This document shows, piece by piece, positions 48,498-59,762 of a stretch of 64,000 nucleotides of DNA. The notes under the pieces are model-generated. The model was not told the DNA's origin, searched no databases, and saw nothing but the letters and a program-made list of their open reading frames with translations. Source of the DNA: Meles meles (taxonomy: Eukaryota > Chordata > Mammalia > Carnivora > Mustelidae); NCBI RefSeq assembly GCF_922984935.1, contig NC_060070.1:30636501-30700500 (forward strand). The letters run 5' to 3'. The translations under genes were made by a program, and so were the position numbers. Positions within the stretch are counted from its first letter, which is position 1; every line of letters starts with the position of its first letter.

Positions 48498-50758
48498 AAC
48501 TTGCTCCTAAACCTAGGTTCACATATATGATGAAAATCTAAAGAAAGCTTATTTAACCTACATTAAATCTTGATAATGCATTAATGAGTCTTTTAAAGGG
48601 ATAATTTTAATTCCCCAATCTTCAACCATAAAGACTGGATAGTGCTAATCTGCCTTGCCCTTTCGATTAAACTTGTTAAGGGCATTCTATTTAGTCAGCA
48701 CCCAGAATGGGCCATTAAAATTCTTGTTCGGTAAGAGTTGTGTTCAGTGCTCTGTTGTTTTAAATTCCATTAAATCCAAATGGTCCTTATCACCCCATGA
48801 CCACCATGACTTCAATCAGCCAATTTAATTACCTTACAAAATTGTCAGCAGAAGCAGCAAAGAAAAACAGGAAGCCCTATGACGTTATCAGATTGAAATC
48901 TTCCTCTTTGGTGTTTAATCTAGGCCAGTCAATAATGATGATGTGCACCTACTTCCTTCCCTTTCAGGGGCTTTTGACCTGACCTTTCATGCTAAGATTT
49001 AGGGTTTAAGGTTCATTTGAAGCATTTCTAGTACTTCGATAACTACACTATGAATTGAATGCCTGTAGGAGATAATGCTACAATGTCACCCAAATATAAG
49101 ATAATCAACAATTCCATTTCAACACATCAGATCATTCTACCGGGGGAAAACTTAAGGTCTCCCACAAACCCCGGGTATGATGGAGGCAGTGGACTGATGA
49201 TTTCAATACAGTGCAGCTGAAAACAGTGAACTGCTTTCTATTCTGATGTGGAAAATGGATATTGATAATTTTCAGGCAACAAGTGTAAGTGGACCTACAA
49301 TAACACAATAAAATCTCAAGAACAGAAAGAGAAAATTAGTTCCTCTCCCTTTAATTTGTACTACAAAAGAGCAAGGCATCTTCTGTATCAGAAATTTTGA
49401 CAATTAAAAGAAAATCAAAGATTATGTCATCTATATCACAGGCAACACTTTATTTAATGGTGAATAGACTTGAAAAGGCTCTGATAATCAATGATACATC
49501 CTGTGTTTGGTCTATGGTATGTTCCTCCTTTGTGTGGGAGCAAGTCACATTAACTTTCCTGTGCTGAGTAAATGTTGAAACAGTGTCATTTGAGAATTCA
49601 GGGAATGAACACACTGCAATAATCATTTGAATTAAACTAAAAAGCAGAAGGTGTCTGTCTAAAGAAATGTCTACTGACATATAAACCCCTGTTCACTTCC
49701 GAAAGACAACCTCACAAAGCCTGAAAATGTGTTGAGTTGCATACGTCTGGGTGGAGAAGGGGTGCTATTTCTAAAGGACGAAAAGATCATTTTTCAAAGT
49801 CATTTTCTGAAATGAATGTGCCTCTGTTGATGGATCACATCAGAGTTAGTCTTTGAAGCTTTAAGAATAAGTGAGAACTTCAGTAAAAAACAGATATATA
49901 TATATATTAGTGGCCATTGTATTGACAATTTCTTGGAAAGATTTCCCTGCCCTGCTTTCCAGAGCTCAGCTGAGCAGGTGTTCCCAGCTTTATCTGTTTC
50001 AAACAGTAGCCGCTATTACTCCCCCATCCCCGCCTCTCAAGAGCCAGTTTTCCTGCTCCCAGATGTAAGGCCACTCCTCCCTCCCGCCCACCTCACCTCC
50101 CAAAAGAAGAAAAATCTCTTTCAAAGAACTTGTAGAGAGTGGCGGCTTCTAAGCTCAGTCAATTCACTCACCCTCCTTGATGTCGTAGTACAGCAGCTAC
50201 TAATTATTATATGTGGGAGCACATGGGATGTCCAGCAAATAGGGGGATTTCCAGAGGAACTCTTTCCACTCCTTCTCACGTGGTGGGTTTTATTATCTGA
50301 GCTGTCCCTGAGCTAGCTGTCTTCACATTCGGCATGTGTGCTGGGAGGTGGCTACGTGCTGCGCCACAGTGTTGGCCAGTGCGCAGTAGCAAAGAGGTCT
50401 GAGCGCATCTGGGGGAAGACCTTGCCTGCGAAGCCTTTAAAGAAAGCCGTTCTACCGGCAAGCTTAAAAGAAAAGGTAGGTCAAAGCAGCTGGAGGAAAG
50501 AAGTGGCCTATATCACACGCTCAGCTTCTCGGACAGGACTAGTTTGGAGAAGCTGCCCAAGAGTTTGGGAAAGTTTGGGTTGATGTCTTTGCTCCTGGCA
50601 TTCTAAATGCCAATTCAGATCAGGACTGTAAAATAACCCGACCTCGAAGATCGGCAAGGATCAGCAGCTGGAGGAGTGACTGCTCAAAGGAGATGCCCAC
50701 ACCCCCAAACTACAAAAGGGATTTGTAGCCCAGTACAGCACCCCAGGCAGAGCCACTT
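48498..50758. other. Intronic DNA, G+C rising toward the promoter domain
   Basis: No repeat recognised and no known protein in its open frames. From about 49.9 kb the sequence becomes less A+T-rich, consistent with the approach to the GRIK2 5' region. An AAAAG|GTAGGT plus-strand donor-like site at 50475 has no partner I can support. Confidence 0.5.
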
Positions 50759-50773
50759 TCTACACCCACGCTT

Positions 50774-50799
50774 AATCCACTGAGCCACCCAGGCGCCCC
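50774..50799 (-). mobile_element. 26-bp Can-SINE head insertion with perfect target-site duplication
   Basis: On minus the insert reads GGGGCGCCTGGGTGGCTCAG then TGGATT: exactly the first 26 bases of a Can-SINE. It is bracketed by TCTACACCCACGCTT at 50759-50773 and 50800-50814. There is no body, no CT block and no A tail. Confidence 0.93.
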
Positions 50800-50814
50800 T
50801 CTACACCCACGCTT

Positions 50815-51561
50815 TTCCAGAAGCAGAGGTCTGAACGGAACAGGAAGGAAGGGAGGCTCCTGTAACAGAAGCAGTGTTCAAGTACCGAGAGCTGCAGTAG
50901 TTCAGCAGGGAGACTGTGGTATTGGGGGTAGCCCCCGAGAACGGAAGGATCCTGCCTTTGCCCTCTCCAACTACACGCAGGGCCAGGCGGCAGCTGCTGA
51001 GACACAAAGGTGCCTCATTTACATGGCCCTGGGACCCGCAGTGCCTGGTAGCAGCCAGAGTGGGGGTTTCTCGGGCACCTGGAAAAGCTGGCTCTGAGAA
51101 CGTTTGACCTGACCTGGAGTGGGGAAACTGACTCTAACTGTCCGGGATCCACTTTGTCCCCTGATATCCTCTCACTAGGTGGGCGCTGTGGAGAAGCCAA
51201 GATGTGCACAGCTAGGATCAAAGACAGAAACAGCCCAACCCATGGAGAGGTGCCAGCCCTCTCGCTTTGGAGGAGCTGACTCTTGGCTGACCATACGTCC
51301 CTTTCCTCACGGTCCTGGGCTTTCTTAAAGCTTAGGGAAACCGCCCTAGAGTCAATGTTCTAGACAAGTTCTCTCAGAGTTGTTTGCTAAGCCAAGGAGG
51401 AACAGGCCGGGGTGTGAAGCTCAGTGGGAGCCAGCCAGAGTGGGAGGGGTGTGTGCAGGGACATAGGCGCTCCCAGGCATAGCTGCCTACATTTGGGGGG
51501 CACTAAAGAGGAGTCATTGTACCAAAGTGTCAGACTTGCATTGCGAGAGTGCATTTGCCTG

Positions 51562-51603
<42 letters not shown>

Positions 51604-53929
51604 AGAGAGAGAGAGAGAGAGAGAGAGCGCGTTGGAACCAGAGAGAGAGAAAGAGAGGAAGAGGGACAGAGAGATGAGAGAGCGTGAGCAAGAAAGCCCC
51701 GGTGCAAGCGAGTCAAATTTGTGCCCAGAAGGGATGGGGGGAGGATGCAAGGGATGAGGCAAGGGTCAGCACCCAGGGCAGACAGCTCCCCAATCCAGAC
51801 TTTGATAGGAGGACACAGGGTCAGGGCCCTTGGGTGGGGGGAAGGGGACGTGGAGGGTGGGGTTTAAGAGATCTGGGGGGCAGGGGTTAGGGGTAGAAAA
51901 GAGAGCATAGAGCCCTTGAGGGTGGTTTTCCACCACCTGAGGGGAAGGGGGGCTGGGGTAGCTTCCTAGCAAGGCTCAGGAGTTGCTATAGCACTGAGAT
52001 GGAGTCGCTGGGTGGCTGGCAGCTCCTAGTCAAGCCTAGCCTGTGGGGGAATTGGGGAAAGGACTAATTGCCACCTCTTTAGCAGAGGCAGCTTTTCTCA
52101 CCTGCACACGGCAGGCTACTGCCCAGGTGTAGCCGTTTCAGCAGCAAATCCAAACCCTACCAGTACAAGACAGGAGCTAAGGATGAGGTTTTGGTTGGTC
52201 CTTTGAGTCAAAGTTGAAATTAACCTTTCTCAAGAATGGCTTATACACTCTCAACCAACCATCCAGTCCATTCAAAACAAGTTTCCCCAGAAGGAAACAA
52301 ACAAACAAACAAACAAACCCCTCCAAAAAACTCATTGCATCCAAACAGTCCCAACAGGGGAAATGGTCTACTGATTACAATGTACACAATCTTTCCCCAT
52401 AACTCAGGTCAGAAATCAGAGAAAATAGATCTCCATGTGGAAGATGTTTAAAGTTAATGGAGAAAATAACAGGTTATCTAAAAACTGAGCTGTTGGTTTA
52501 GGGTATCAAGACACTGTGAGAAGGTCTTTGCCTACTCTCCTATTTCTTAAGGACATTCTTAGTAAGCATTGGTCTAGGAACATATATTTTTGTGTGTGTG
52601 TCAGCTCTTTTAGAAAGCTGCTACACACTCTGCAACAGTCGCCAAGATTTTTAATATGAAGATATGAAATGATCAGCGAATGTAACAATCTAATGATTCA
52701 GCAAATATTGTGCTGCAAGACCAGACCAGCAATAATTAAATCTTTAGATTACTGGTGGCAGTTTTTTGGTTCCAAGTCTTCTTTTTTTTCCCCCACCCAG
52801 GCTGAAAGCAAACACACTAAGGCACACTCATTCCCAAACACATTTCAGAAGATACCTCAGTATTCCAAATAAGTAGGTTGTACTACTCAAAATATTGGGC
52901 AAAACTACCATACTGTAGCATTTACTATGCTTGAAGGACAGCTGAAAGCACACACATTTTCAATGATACAGGGACCTGTTTAATCTCATCCAAAGAACAG
53001 GCATTCCTGTGGACGCTTGTTGCTAAGAGCAACGTACTTAAGTACCATCTAAAGGCATGAAGAAAGAAAAAAAATGCTACAGTGGGAATTTAGATATAAC
53101 CTGTTGTCTCTCTTTGTCATTACCAGCCTTCTGGACTCCAGGTGTTTACGTGCTGAATGGGGGAGGGGAAGGTAGGATTCCCTTTTTAATATGTGAAAAG
53201 CATTCCTACCCTGGTTTCGCAAAGCCTTATAAAGATGATTTTATCATTACAGAAAAAGCACATGGGAAAAAGGAAAGAGAGAAGATGCTGTGGATATGAT
53301 AGGAGATGCAGGCAATCACTTCAATTTAAATTTGACTGACTTAATGGATCTGTTTTTACTTCAAAAACACATGCTCAGGATTATATGGTTACTTGCACTC
53401 TTTGGTCTAAATCCACTTGAACAGTCAAAGGAGGCGCCCACAGTGGGAGCATTTACCTGGTTGGCTTTCTCCTCTCTCCTTCTTATCTACTTAAGGGAAC
53501 TTTCCCTCACTAGTTCTGCTCCTACTAAAACTCCATTGGCCATCCACAGCAGCTGAGTTTGCCCACGCTTCATTTCCTCCAAGCAAACCTTCTGACCAGC
53601 GTTTCCACGGAATCCCACGTTTAGATTTCCCTTCGCGCTCTACAGGAACCCTGATTCCTTAGGAAAGTGATAGATTCCTCTAGTATGTAACTGCCACTCG
53701 ACTCTTTTATCATGCCACGATGAAATGAAGATGCATACTTAGATTCCCATGCACGACTACTCTCCGCCCCAATCACCACTGTTAATCATCCATTAGATCA
53801 GGACGCGCGCCGTCAGAAAGCTGTGAGAGGAGGACTCACAAGTTAAAAACAAGACAAAACAAAACAAAAACCCAAAACAAAAAAGCCTCCTCTTGCTAAG
53901 TAGAGGCTTTTACCTTACAACACTATTTT
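50815..53929. other. Intronic DNA next to the coding exon
   Basis: The 50.9-52.1 kb part is G+C-rich with G runs (51720-51960); it holds the TG/GA tract (separate entry). 52.1-53.9 kb is ordinary sequence with an (AAAC)n at 52297-52317. Open frames have no recognised similarity. Confidence 0.5.
51565..51690 (+). repeat. (GT)n joined to (GA)n compound repeat
   Basis: A pure GT run at 51565-51600 is followed by (GA)n at 51603-51627 and a purine-rich GA/GAA stretch to about 51690. Chance open frames (Ser/Leu, Arg/Glu or Thr/His repeats) are artefacts. Confidence 0.96.
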
Positions 53930-54517
53930 TAAAAGCGCCGTGTCCCCGTAACGGCGCTAGGGGCTGGGAAAGCGGGGAAATTCACCTAAAAGGCTCTCTG
54001 TTCACAAAAGAAATCCAAAGGGTTAGCGCCTTTCACTTGCGGACCTGTCCGCGTCCCAGACCGAAGCGGACAGACGCCAACTTGCCAACTTGCCGAAGAG
54101 TTACCAGGTACTGACTCTCGAGCTCCGCAAACTGAGAGGCGTGGAGCCCTGGCGCGCGCTTCCCGCCGGCCAAGCCCGCAAGGCTCCCGGGGAGACCGGC
54201 GGGCGCAAGCGCCGGCCGTGCCCCCAGCGTCATCACCATCTCCGGCTGCTGTGTGGAGGTAACGCAGCGACCACTACCACACACACTGGCACTCATTCAT
54301 CCTCCCGGGGCTTTTTTTTTTTTTTTTTTTTTAAATAAAGAAAGAGAAAAGGAAATGAAATGACACGCGGGGGTTCTTTAAAACCCCGGGAGGTTCCGGA
54401 GCTGCAAACAGGTCGGAATGCCTTGAGCCCACCCGCCTGTCAGAGGGAGCCCGCCTGTTTACATCCGGCTGCCTGGGAGCCGGATACCAGGCAGCAGAGG
54501 GAGATGGGGAATCTTAC

Positions 54518-54632
54518 CAAATCTTAATACATGTGTGGTTCCTTGGGAATATCCAATCCACAGTAAGCAGAGCAGGAGTTTAATGGTGCGCCTGAAGACT
54601 GGATTACTTAGAATCGGGGAAATAATCTTCAT
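54518..54632 (-). CDS. GRIK2: GRIK2 first coding exon (kainate receptor GluK2/GluR6, partial)
   Basis: This exon encodes the N-terminus of the ionotropic kainate-type glutamate receptor subunit GluK2, a plasma-membrane cation channel at synapses. The minus-strand translation starts MKIISPILSNPVFRRT and runs through a hydrophobic LLLCLLWIGYSQG core to TTHVLRF. It matches mammalian GluK2 as I know it almost residue for residue; human has F at position 5 and V at 17, where this has S and I. Residues 1-31 are the signal peptide and TTHVLRF begins the mature amino-terminal domain. The start codon has A at -3 and A at +4. The exon is 115 coding bases (38 codons plus one base) and ends G|GTAAGAT, a good donor, so the next codon (Gly) is split. 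The next coding exon would begin with the rest of that Gly codon and is not in this window. No disabling change is seen. Confidence 0.97.
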
Positions 54633-54744
54633 GGTGTTTCTGTGTCCACACGCGCGGCACCCACTTCCCCGATCTAGCGTTAGGCTCCCGGTTCGGGTAG
54701 GAATGAGGATGCGTCGAGTGGTGGCCGCAGACACGATCACGGCA

Positions 54745-54877
54745 TGGTCACAGAGAGAGGAAGGATTCTCCGCTTCCCAACCCCATTAGCAATCGCTGCA
54801 TGTTCCTCACTCACTGCGCCAAGGAGCAACCTTCCACTGCAAGGGATGGTAGGACATCCATGTTAGTCGGGGAGCAT
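54745..54877 (-). promoter_or_regulatory. Cluster of upstream ORFs in the GRIK2 5'UTR
   Basis: Read on the minus strand, six AUGs precede the GRIK2 start. ATG at 54877 gives four codons then TAA. ATG at 54861 gives 16 codons ending TGA at 54811. ATG at 54857 gives 16 codons, ending about 54807, in another frame. ATG at 54801 gives 17 codons ending about 54748, with a nested in-frame ATG at 54786. ATG at 54745 is the minimal uORF ATG CCG TGA. All terminate before the main start at 54632, so the last stop leaves about 105 nt for re-initiation. The pattern is typical of messages whose translation is held down; the regulatory effect is inference. Confidence 0.7.
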
Positions 54878-57199
54878 CCGGGAGAAATCCAGCACGCACA
54901 CCCACAATGTCCGGCCGCGCGAGCCTGGGGAAGCAAAGGAGGGGGAAATCAATAGGAAATCCAGCCTTGGAAACCTCCGAGGCGTCGGTAGCGAACCACA
55001 GTCCCAGCACAAAAGGCGCTTTGCTCGCAAAGGTTTTGCCAGGCCCTATTCTACTGCACTGCTGCACAGCTTCTGACGTGAAGCCAAGATTAAGTGAGAA
55101 AAATTGAGATAGCTGCTTGCCTGTTAAGGCTCCCTGCCAGCGAGCTTCCCAATATCTCTTATGCAACCGATCTCATCGCCCGCCTTGAGTTTCAAGAAAG
55201 AAGTCGGATTGATTTACGCGGAAGAAACTGCTTTTATTTTCCGTAAGAGCCTTTGCTAAGAGAGTAACTGGTGTATGCAAACAGACTTCTTACAATCAGC
55301 TGATGAATTTTAATAAATGACAAGCTAAACCAAAGTCACTTTGCCTAGGAGTTGTAAAAAAGGAAATGGTCTAAGGCAAAGGAATTTACTACAAATATAA
55401 CCTATGTTTAGGTTAAAAGAAAGTCTTGTTTATATTCTGAAAATTTAGTCCAGGAGTGAATATAGATAGGAGTGCAATTGCAGAAGTTAAGATAGTCTTT
55501 AAAAACTTGAGTGGACATTCCTTGATTACTACCCAGGGGTTAAAAAAAAAAAAAAATAGATGTCTTCAAGTGGTCTTTTAGGAGGAAAAGTGTTGAGTTA
55601 AAATGAAGGAATCATACTTTTCCACACTTTTTTTTTTTAGCTGACCTAAAATAATTGTGCCTGTGTATAAAGACAATGATGTTTAATTTGGTATAACAAA
55701 CTCCAAAGGCTTCAATAATTTATGCCCAAATTTCTTCTCATTTTGTTTTTTTGAGTATGTTTTTCTTTTAGAGGCATAATATGGGATCATAGTTTGGGCA
55801 ACATTGAATGTCACAGTTTTGCCTAAAAATGCCTTATTATTGTCTGGTGTTCTGGTCAGAATATTTAGTCTTCAAGCAGTGACTGACTTGGCTTTCATCA
55901 GGTGTAATTTATCCAAGGAAAAGAAAGTACACAAGTATATATTCTTTTAACATGAAAATACATTTTGCTGTTGAAATAAGTAATATGCTGTCATGCAGGC
56001 ATAGAGATTAAAATACCCAGTCCTAATATTTTACATTCATAAATGAAACTGAGATAGTTAGTAATAAGTATATTACTACATATTAATATTTTAAGTGATC
56101 AAGTAGCACAAAAGTAGCAAAAAAGGCTAGACCTGTTTCTTAAAATTAATCTTCTTTTCATAACCAAATAACAGGGCATAGGTTAAACCTTATGAAAAAA
56201 TTATAAGATTCTACCTTATTTGAGGAATATCTAATCTTTTAATAAGGAGGGATATGAGTACTATTTATTCCAGATAGCAAGAAAACAATGTAATGTTTTC
56301 ATTCCATCACAGTGATTTTCTTATTCTATTTTTTTCTTAAGGTATTATAAAATACTGATTTGAAAATAAAGCTACATTTTGCAAAAGCATTAAGTGGGCA
56401 TTGACTTTTAAAAAAAAAGATGGAGGCATAACTGCAGTGTCAAAAATAAGTATCATGAATGACTAGTTCTGCAGTGTAGCAGGCAATTCAATCAAATAAT
56501 CTGACTATTTGAGCACTTTAAAAGGAACACCTTGTGCTAAAACCAAGGGTTTCTAGCGACTCCTTCAGTCCATGTTTAAAATATCTCTTGTAAGACATGT
56601 ATAGTCCAATACGTTCTGTATTTGTTGTTTCATTTATCCTATTCTATTTGTTCTTTCTCTTTTTGATCCTAGCAGATATAATAATGACAGCCAGAGCAAG
56701 AGTAAATATTCTTAGTTTTTTCATCTGTCAATATGATTGTTATACACTACATGAAAATACATGGTCTATTGTGACTAATCAAAATACTGCAGTTTTGCAG
56801 TTTAGTTAGCATTTAATAAAACCTGAGAAAACAAAATGTACCGTAAGTCATTGTTCACATATTCTGTTAACATAATGGAATTTGACATTACAGTTGTAAC
56901 TTCTCTACTTAAAACTAACATTGTAAACTATTTGGCTTTTGTGGGATTATTTATTGGATATCTAGTTGGAAAAGTGAAAGATCAAGCTTCCAGATTCATG
57001 AAGTTCTTACTCAGTATATTAAACAGTAAAAAGTCTACATAAATTTTTCTTACTATTAATTGGTCCCCAAAGAACCAATTTTGCACATATGCTAAATTAG
57101 GTTCATTTACATCCATCAACTAATCTGAAAGACTTCAGCATCACAAAGAGCAAGTCCACCTGTCTAATTGAACTTCTGCAAGATAGGAGACGACCTTTC

Positions 57200-57220
57200 T
57201 TCAGAACCGCGGACAGCGCT
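57200..57220 (+). promoter_or_regulatory. RE1/NRSE, REST (NRSF) binding site
   Basis: The core TTCAGAACCGCGGACAG, followed by CGCT, fits the RE1 consensus TTYAGMRCCNNRGMSAG at every position. REST is a zinc-finger repressor that silences neuronal genes in non-neuronal cells, and glutamate receptor genes are known targets. The site lies in the predicted GRIK2 leader intron, about 2.3 kb upstream of the coding exon and 3.4 kb downstream of the promoter island. This fits RE1 use inside 5' introns of neuronal genes. It is an isolated CpG-rich island in A+T-rich DNA. Confidence 0.88.
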
Positions 57221-58247
57221 CCAGGCATTGATTTATTCTGAAGTAGTACACTGAAAGTAGTACATTGAATGGGTAATGTGCCATTTGAAGTGACAATGTG
57301 AATATTTCTACTACACAGAGTCTGGGAATCTGAGTTATTGCATTGTTCACATTGTCAAGAAGACTATTTTTTCAACTGTGTTGTATGTATATTTCAGTGT
57401 GAATTACTGGGATTGCTTAGCTTACCCAGGATGTGCTAATAGTCATCCTTTCCAGGGCATACTACTACAAAAGCCATCTACATTAACTGTGAGTTCCCTC
57501 ATGAGCACTAAACTACTGTTTCTCAGTATTTAAAAAAATGCCTGAAAGACCACTAAGATTTCAGAATACTGAAAAACATCCTGCCAATGTTCAGTGGCTA
57601 AAGACATTTCTAAAATATACAATTAGTTATTGGTTGAATTCTCCACCTTCAGCTTTTCATCTATTACAAGGCTAATCAGATCAATTCTCATTCTTTTTCA
57701 TTAAACTTTGCTCACTCCTAGGACAAAAACAACAACAACCCGAAAACAAAACAAAACAAACAAACAAAAAACCTGCTGAAACCTAAATCAAAACAACAAA
57801 ATCCCAAGATTACCACCCCAATAATAGAATGGAAGGACTTGATAGTAGAGAAGATACCTCAGAGTAGGGCAATTTTGAAGTTATTGCAAGTTTCTCCCCA
57901 ATGCCGATACCTTCATATAGCTAAGGCTATGTGAAGGATTGATAGTCATTATATAGTGGTCACTAACCATATTGAACTCTTTTGAAAATTGTCCCAGTTT
58001 TGTAATTTTCTTCTTTCACAAAGGGAAAAAAATATGATTTGGTGTCAGACAATCATATATTTAGCAACAGTGAGATTTACACACCTTATTGCATAGCTTC
58101 ATTTGCTTTTTGTCTATTTTAACCATATGGCAACCTTGATTTCTAAGAGCCAAAGCTCTGTAGGCTCCAAGGTCAAAGCAGAGATGACAAACTGCAAATG
58201 CACACATACATGCACACAGAGAGAGAAGCTGTATCTAAAGTAAGCCT

Positions 58248-58250
<3 letters not shown>

Positions 58251-58288
<38 letters not shown>
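58251..58288 (+). repeat. (CA)19 microsatellite
   Basis: An uninterrupted CA run in the predicted leader intron, about 1 kb on the promoter side of the RE1. Confidence 0.97.
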
Positions 58289-58291
<3 letters not shown>

Positions 58292-59132
58292 GGCTGACAT
58301 GAAGAGATATCAAGCCTATGATAAATTAGCAAAGAACAAAATGCACATCATGTTTATGTAAAGCTTGTTCCAACAACAACAACAAAATGCCATTAGCTTC
58401 ATCTGTCACTGTGTTTTTATATTTACTGACACTAATGACCTCTTATTCTTGGGCACTATTACTTGAGAAGCAATTTTAGTTTTCTATTCTCCCAGTGAAA
58501 ATGAATCTTATTCTAGTTAGCTGCCACCTGCTGGGGCGTGTACAAATGTGTAATAATCCCTACAGCATAACGTTTACAAAGACAATGCTGATACCTTCTG
58601 CAAGAAACAGCAAATACATATCCCAGGACAACGTGAATTTCAAAGGTGTTTCAAAGGTTCTTCCACACCATATCTATATTTAAATTTTTCCACATGGAAT
58701 TCTTTCTAAGGATTCCACTTGACTTGTCACCAAAGTCCTGCTGCTACATGACATTTGGGAAACCTCATCTTACAGTAATACCTGACCTATTCTTCCATGC
58801 GTGTGGCCTGTTGTACATAAGCTAAACTAAAATAAACAGGCTGTTCATCCGTGGCATTAGAGGTGCCAGAGAATAAAGTCAGAGCTGGTATCAGTTAAAA
58901 ACACACTGTTGCATACTTGCACTTCACTCTTTCTAACTATGAATGCTATGCTATGCAATCCTTGTGATTCTGATCACATTATCAGCTGTTCCACCAACAT
59001 TCTGCTGCATTGATGATTAATGACACTTAGAGTTTTAATTAATTTTTAGATGCCAAAAATAAGTGTATCTTAATTAAGAAATTGAATTGGAATAGCTTTA
59101 CATGCCGTGAAATCATTTTCTTTTCTTTTTAG

Positions 59133-59185
59133 AAATTTTAGTCTGTGCAATCCCCAGTGGGTTTTAAATAGATGAAAACAAACAG
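59133..59185 (+). other. Exon-like unit antisense to the GRIK2 leader intron, unrecognised
   Basis: The acceptor TTTTCTTTTCTTTTTAG ends at 59132 and the donor AAACAG|GTAAGA follows 59185, a 53-base unit. Both sites are close to consensus. No partner exon or product is recognised; chance is a real possibility. Confidence 0.25.
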
Positions 59186-59329
59186 GTAAGACTTCCAGGC
59201 ATTACTTATTTCTCAATCACCTTCCTTCTGTGTGTTTCATTTTGTTTGTTTGTTTGTTTAATAAGTTTCTAAGGCCACTGAAAGCTGTCTTGATGGTTAC
59301 AGGAATGGTTCCTATAAAAAGTTAGGCAA

Positions 59330-59762
59330 TGGAACTAGAGCGTATCATGCTTAGTGAAATAAGTCAATCGGAGAAAGACAACTATCATATGATCTCCCTG
59401 ATATGAGGACATGGAGAAGCAACATGGGGGGTTAGGGGGATAGGAGAAGAATAAATGAAACAAGATGGGATTGGGAGGGAGACAAACCATAAATGACTCT
59501 TAATCTCACAAAACAAACTGGGGGTTGCTGGGGGGAGGTGGGATTGGGAGAGGAGGAGGGGGCTATGGACATTGGGGAGGGGAGGCGAACCATAAGAGAC
59601 TATGGACTCTGAAAAACAACCTGAGGGTTTTGAAGGGTCAGGGGTGGGAGGTTGGGGGAACAGGTGGTGGGTAATAGGGAGGGCACGTTTTGCATGGAGC
59701 ACTGGGTGTTGTGCAAAAACAATGAATACTGTTACGCTGAAAAAAATAAATAAAATGGAAAA
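59330..59762 (+). mobile_element. Recent 5'-truncated L1 in the GRIK2 leader intron
   Basis: It is nearly identical to the direct arm of the L1 at 3.9-4.3 kb (GGAACTAGAGCGTATCATGC through ACTGTTACGCTGAAAAAA), but has one copy of the 41-bp block where that one has two. The target duplication AAAAAGTTAGGCAA is at 59316-59329 and 59763-59776. No coding capacity. Confidence 0.97.

Larger units (their letters stand above)
1..54517 (-). other. GRIK2 first coding intron (5' part; continues out of the window)
   Basis: Everything left of the coding-exon donor is intron of GRIK2, transcribed right to left. No sequence resembling the next GRIK2 exon (expected to continue FEYVESGPMG) was seen, so the intron is longer than 54.5 kb. 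It holds most of the interspersed repeats listed here plus A+T-rich unique DNA. No other convincing gene was recognised in it. Confidence 0.85.
54518..54924 (-). other. GRIK2: GRIK2 exon carrying 5'UTR and start codon (predicted exon 2 of the transcript)
   Basis: The 5' boundary is inferred from a near-ideal acceptor on the minus strand: a pyrimidine run CCTCCTTTGCTTCCCCAG (bases 54942 down to 54925), then GCTCGCGCGG. If used, the exon is 407 nt: 292 nt of 5'UTR and 115 nt of coding sequence. The UTR part is moderately CpG-rich and contains six upstream AUGs (see the uORF entry). An unspliced leader starting further upstream, toward 55.1 kb, is the alternative, and some transcripts may use it. 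The frame leading into the start codon has no stop for at least 36 codons, but I saw no in-frame ATG there. Confidence 0.72.
53930..55090. promoter_or_regulatory. Second CpG-rich region, around the GRIK2 coding exon
   Basis: CpG density is raised across the coding exon, its 5'UTR and about 600 bases of the following intron; the peak is at 54130-54230 with GCGCGC and GCCGGC motifs. A CRE-like TGACGTGA sits at 55074. It could be an alternative promoter that starts transcripts without splicing, or the edge of a broad unmethylated domain. A T run at 54313-54332 interrupts it. Confidence 0.55.

Noticed and set aside
1..54517. Further GRIK2 coding exons in the intron
   Set aside because: No minus-strand frame continues with the expected GluK2 sequence after TTHVLRFG; the next exon must lie beyond the left edge.
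54459..54740. A longer GRIK2 start at 54740
   Set aside because: The codon there is GTG, not ATG; the ATG at 54632 matches the known GluK2 N-terminus and has a good start context.
54807..55166. 119-codon open frame on minus upstream of GRIK2
   Set aside because: No known similarity, crosses the predicted splice acceptor at 54925, and its last 16 codons are one of the uORFs; treated as leader sequence.
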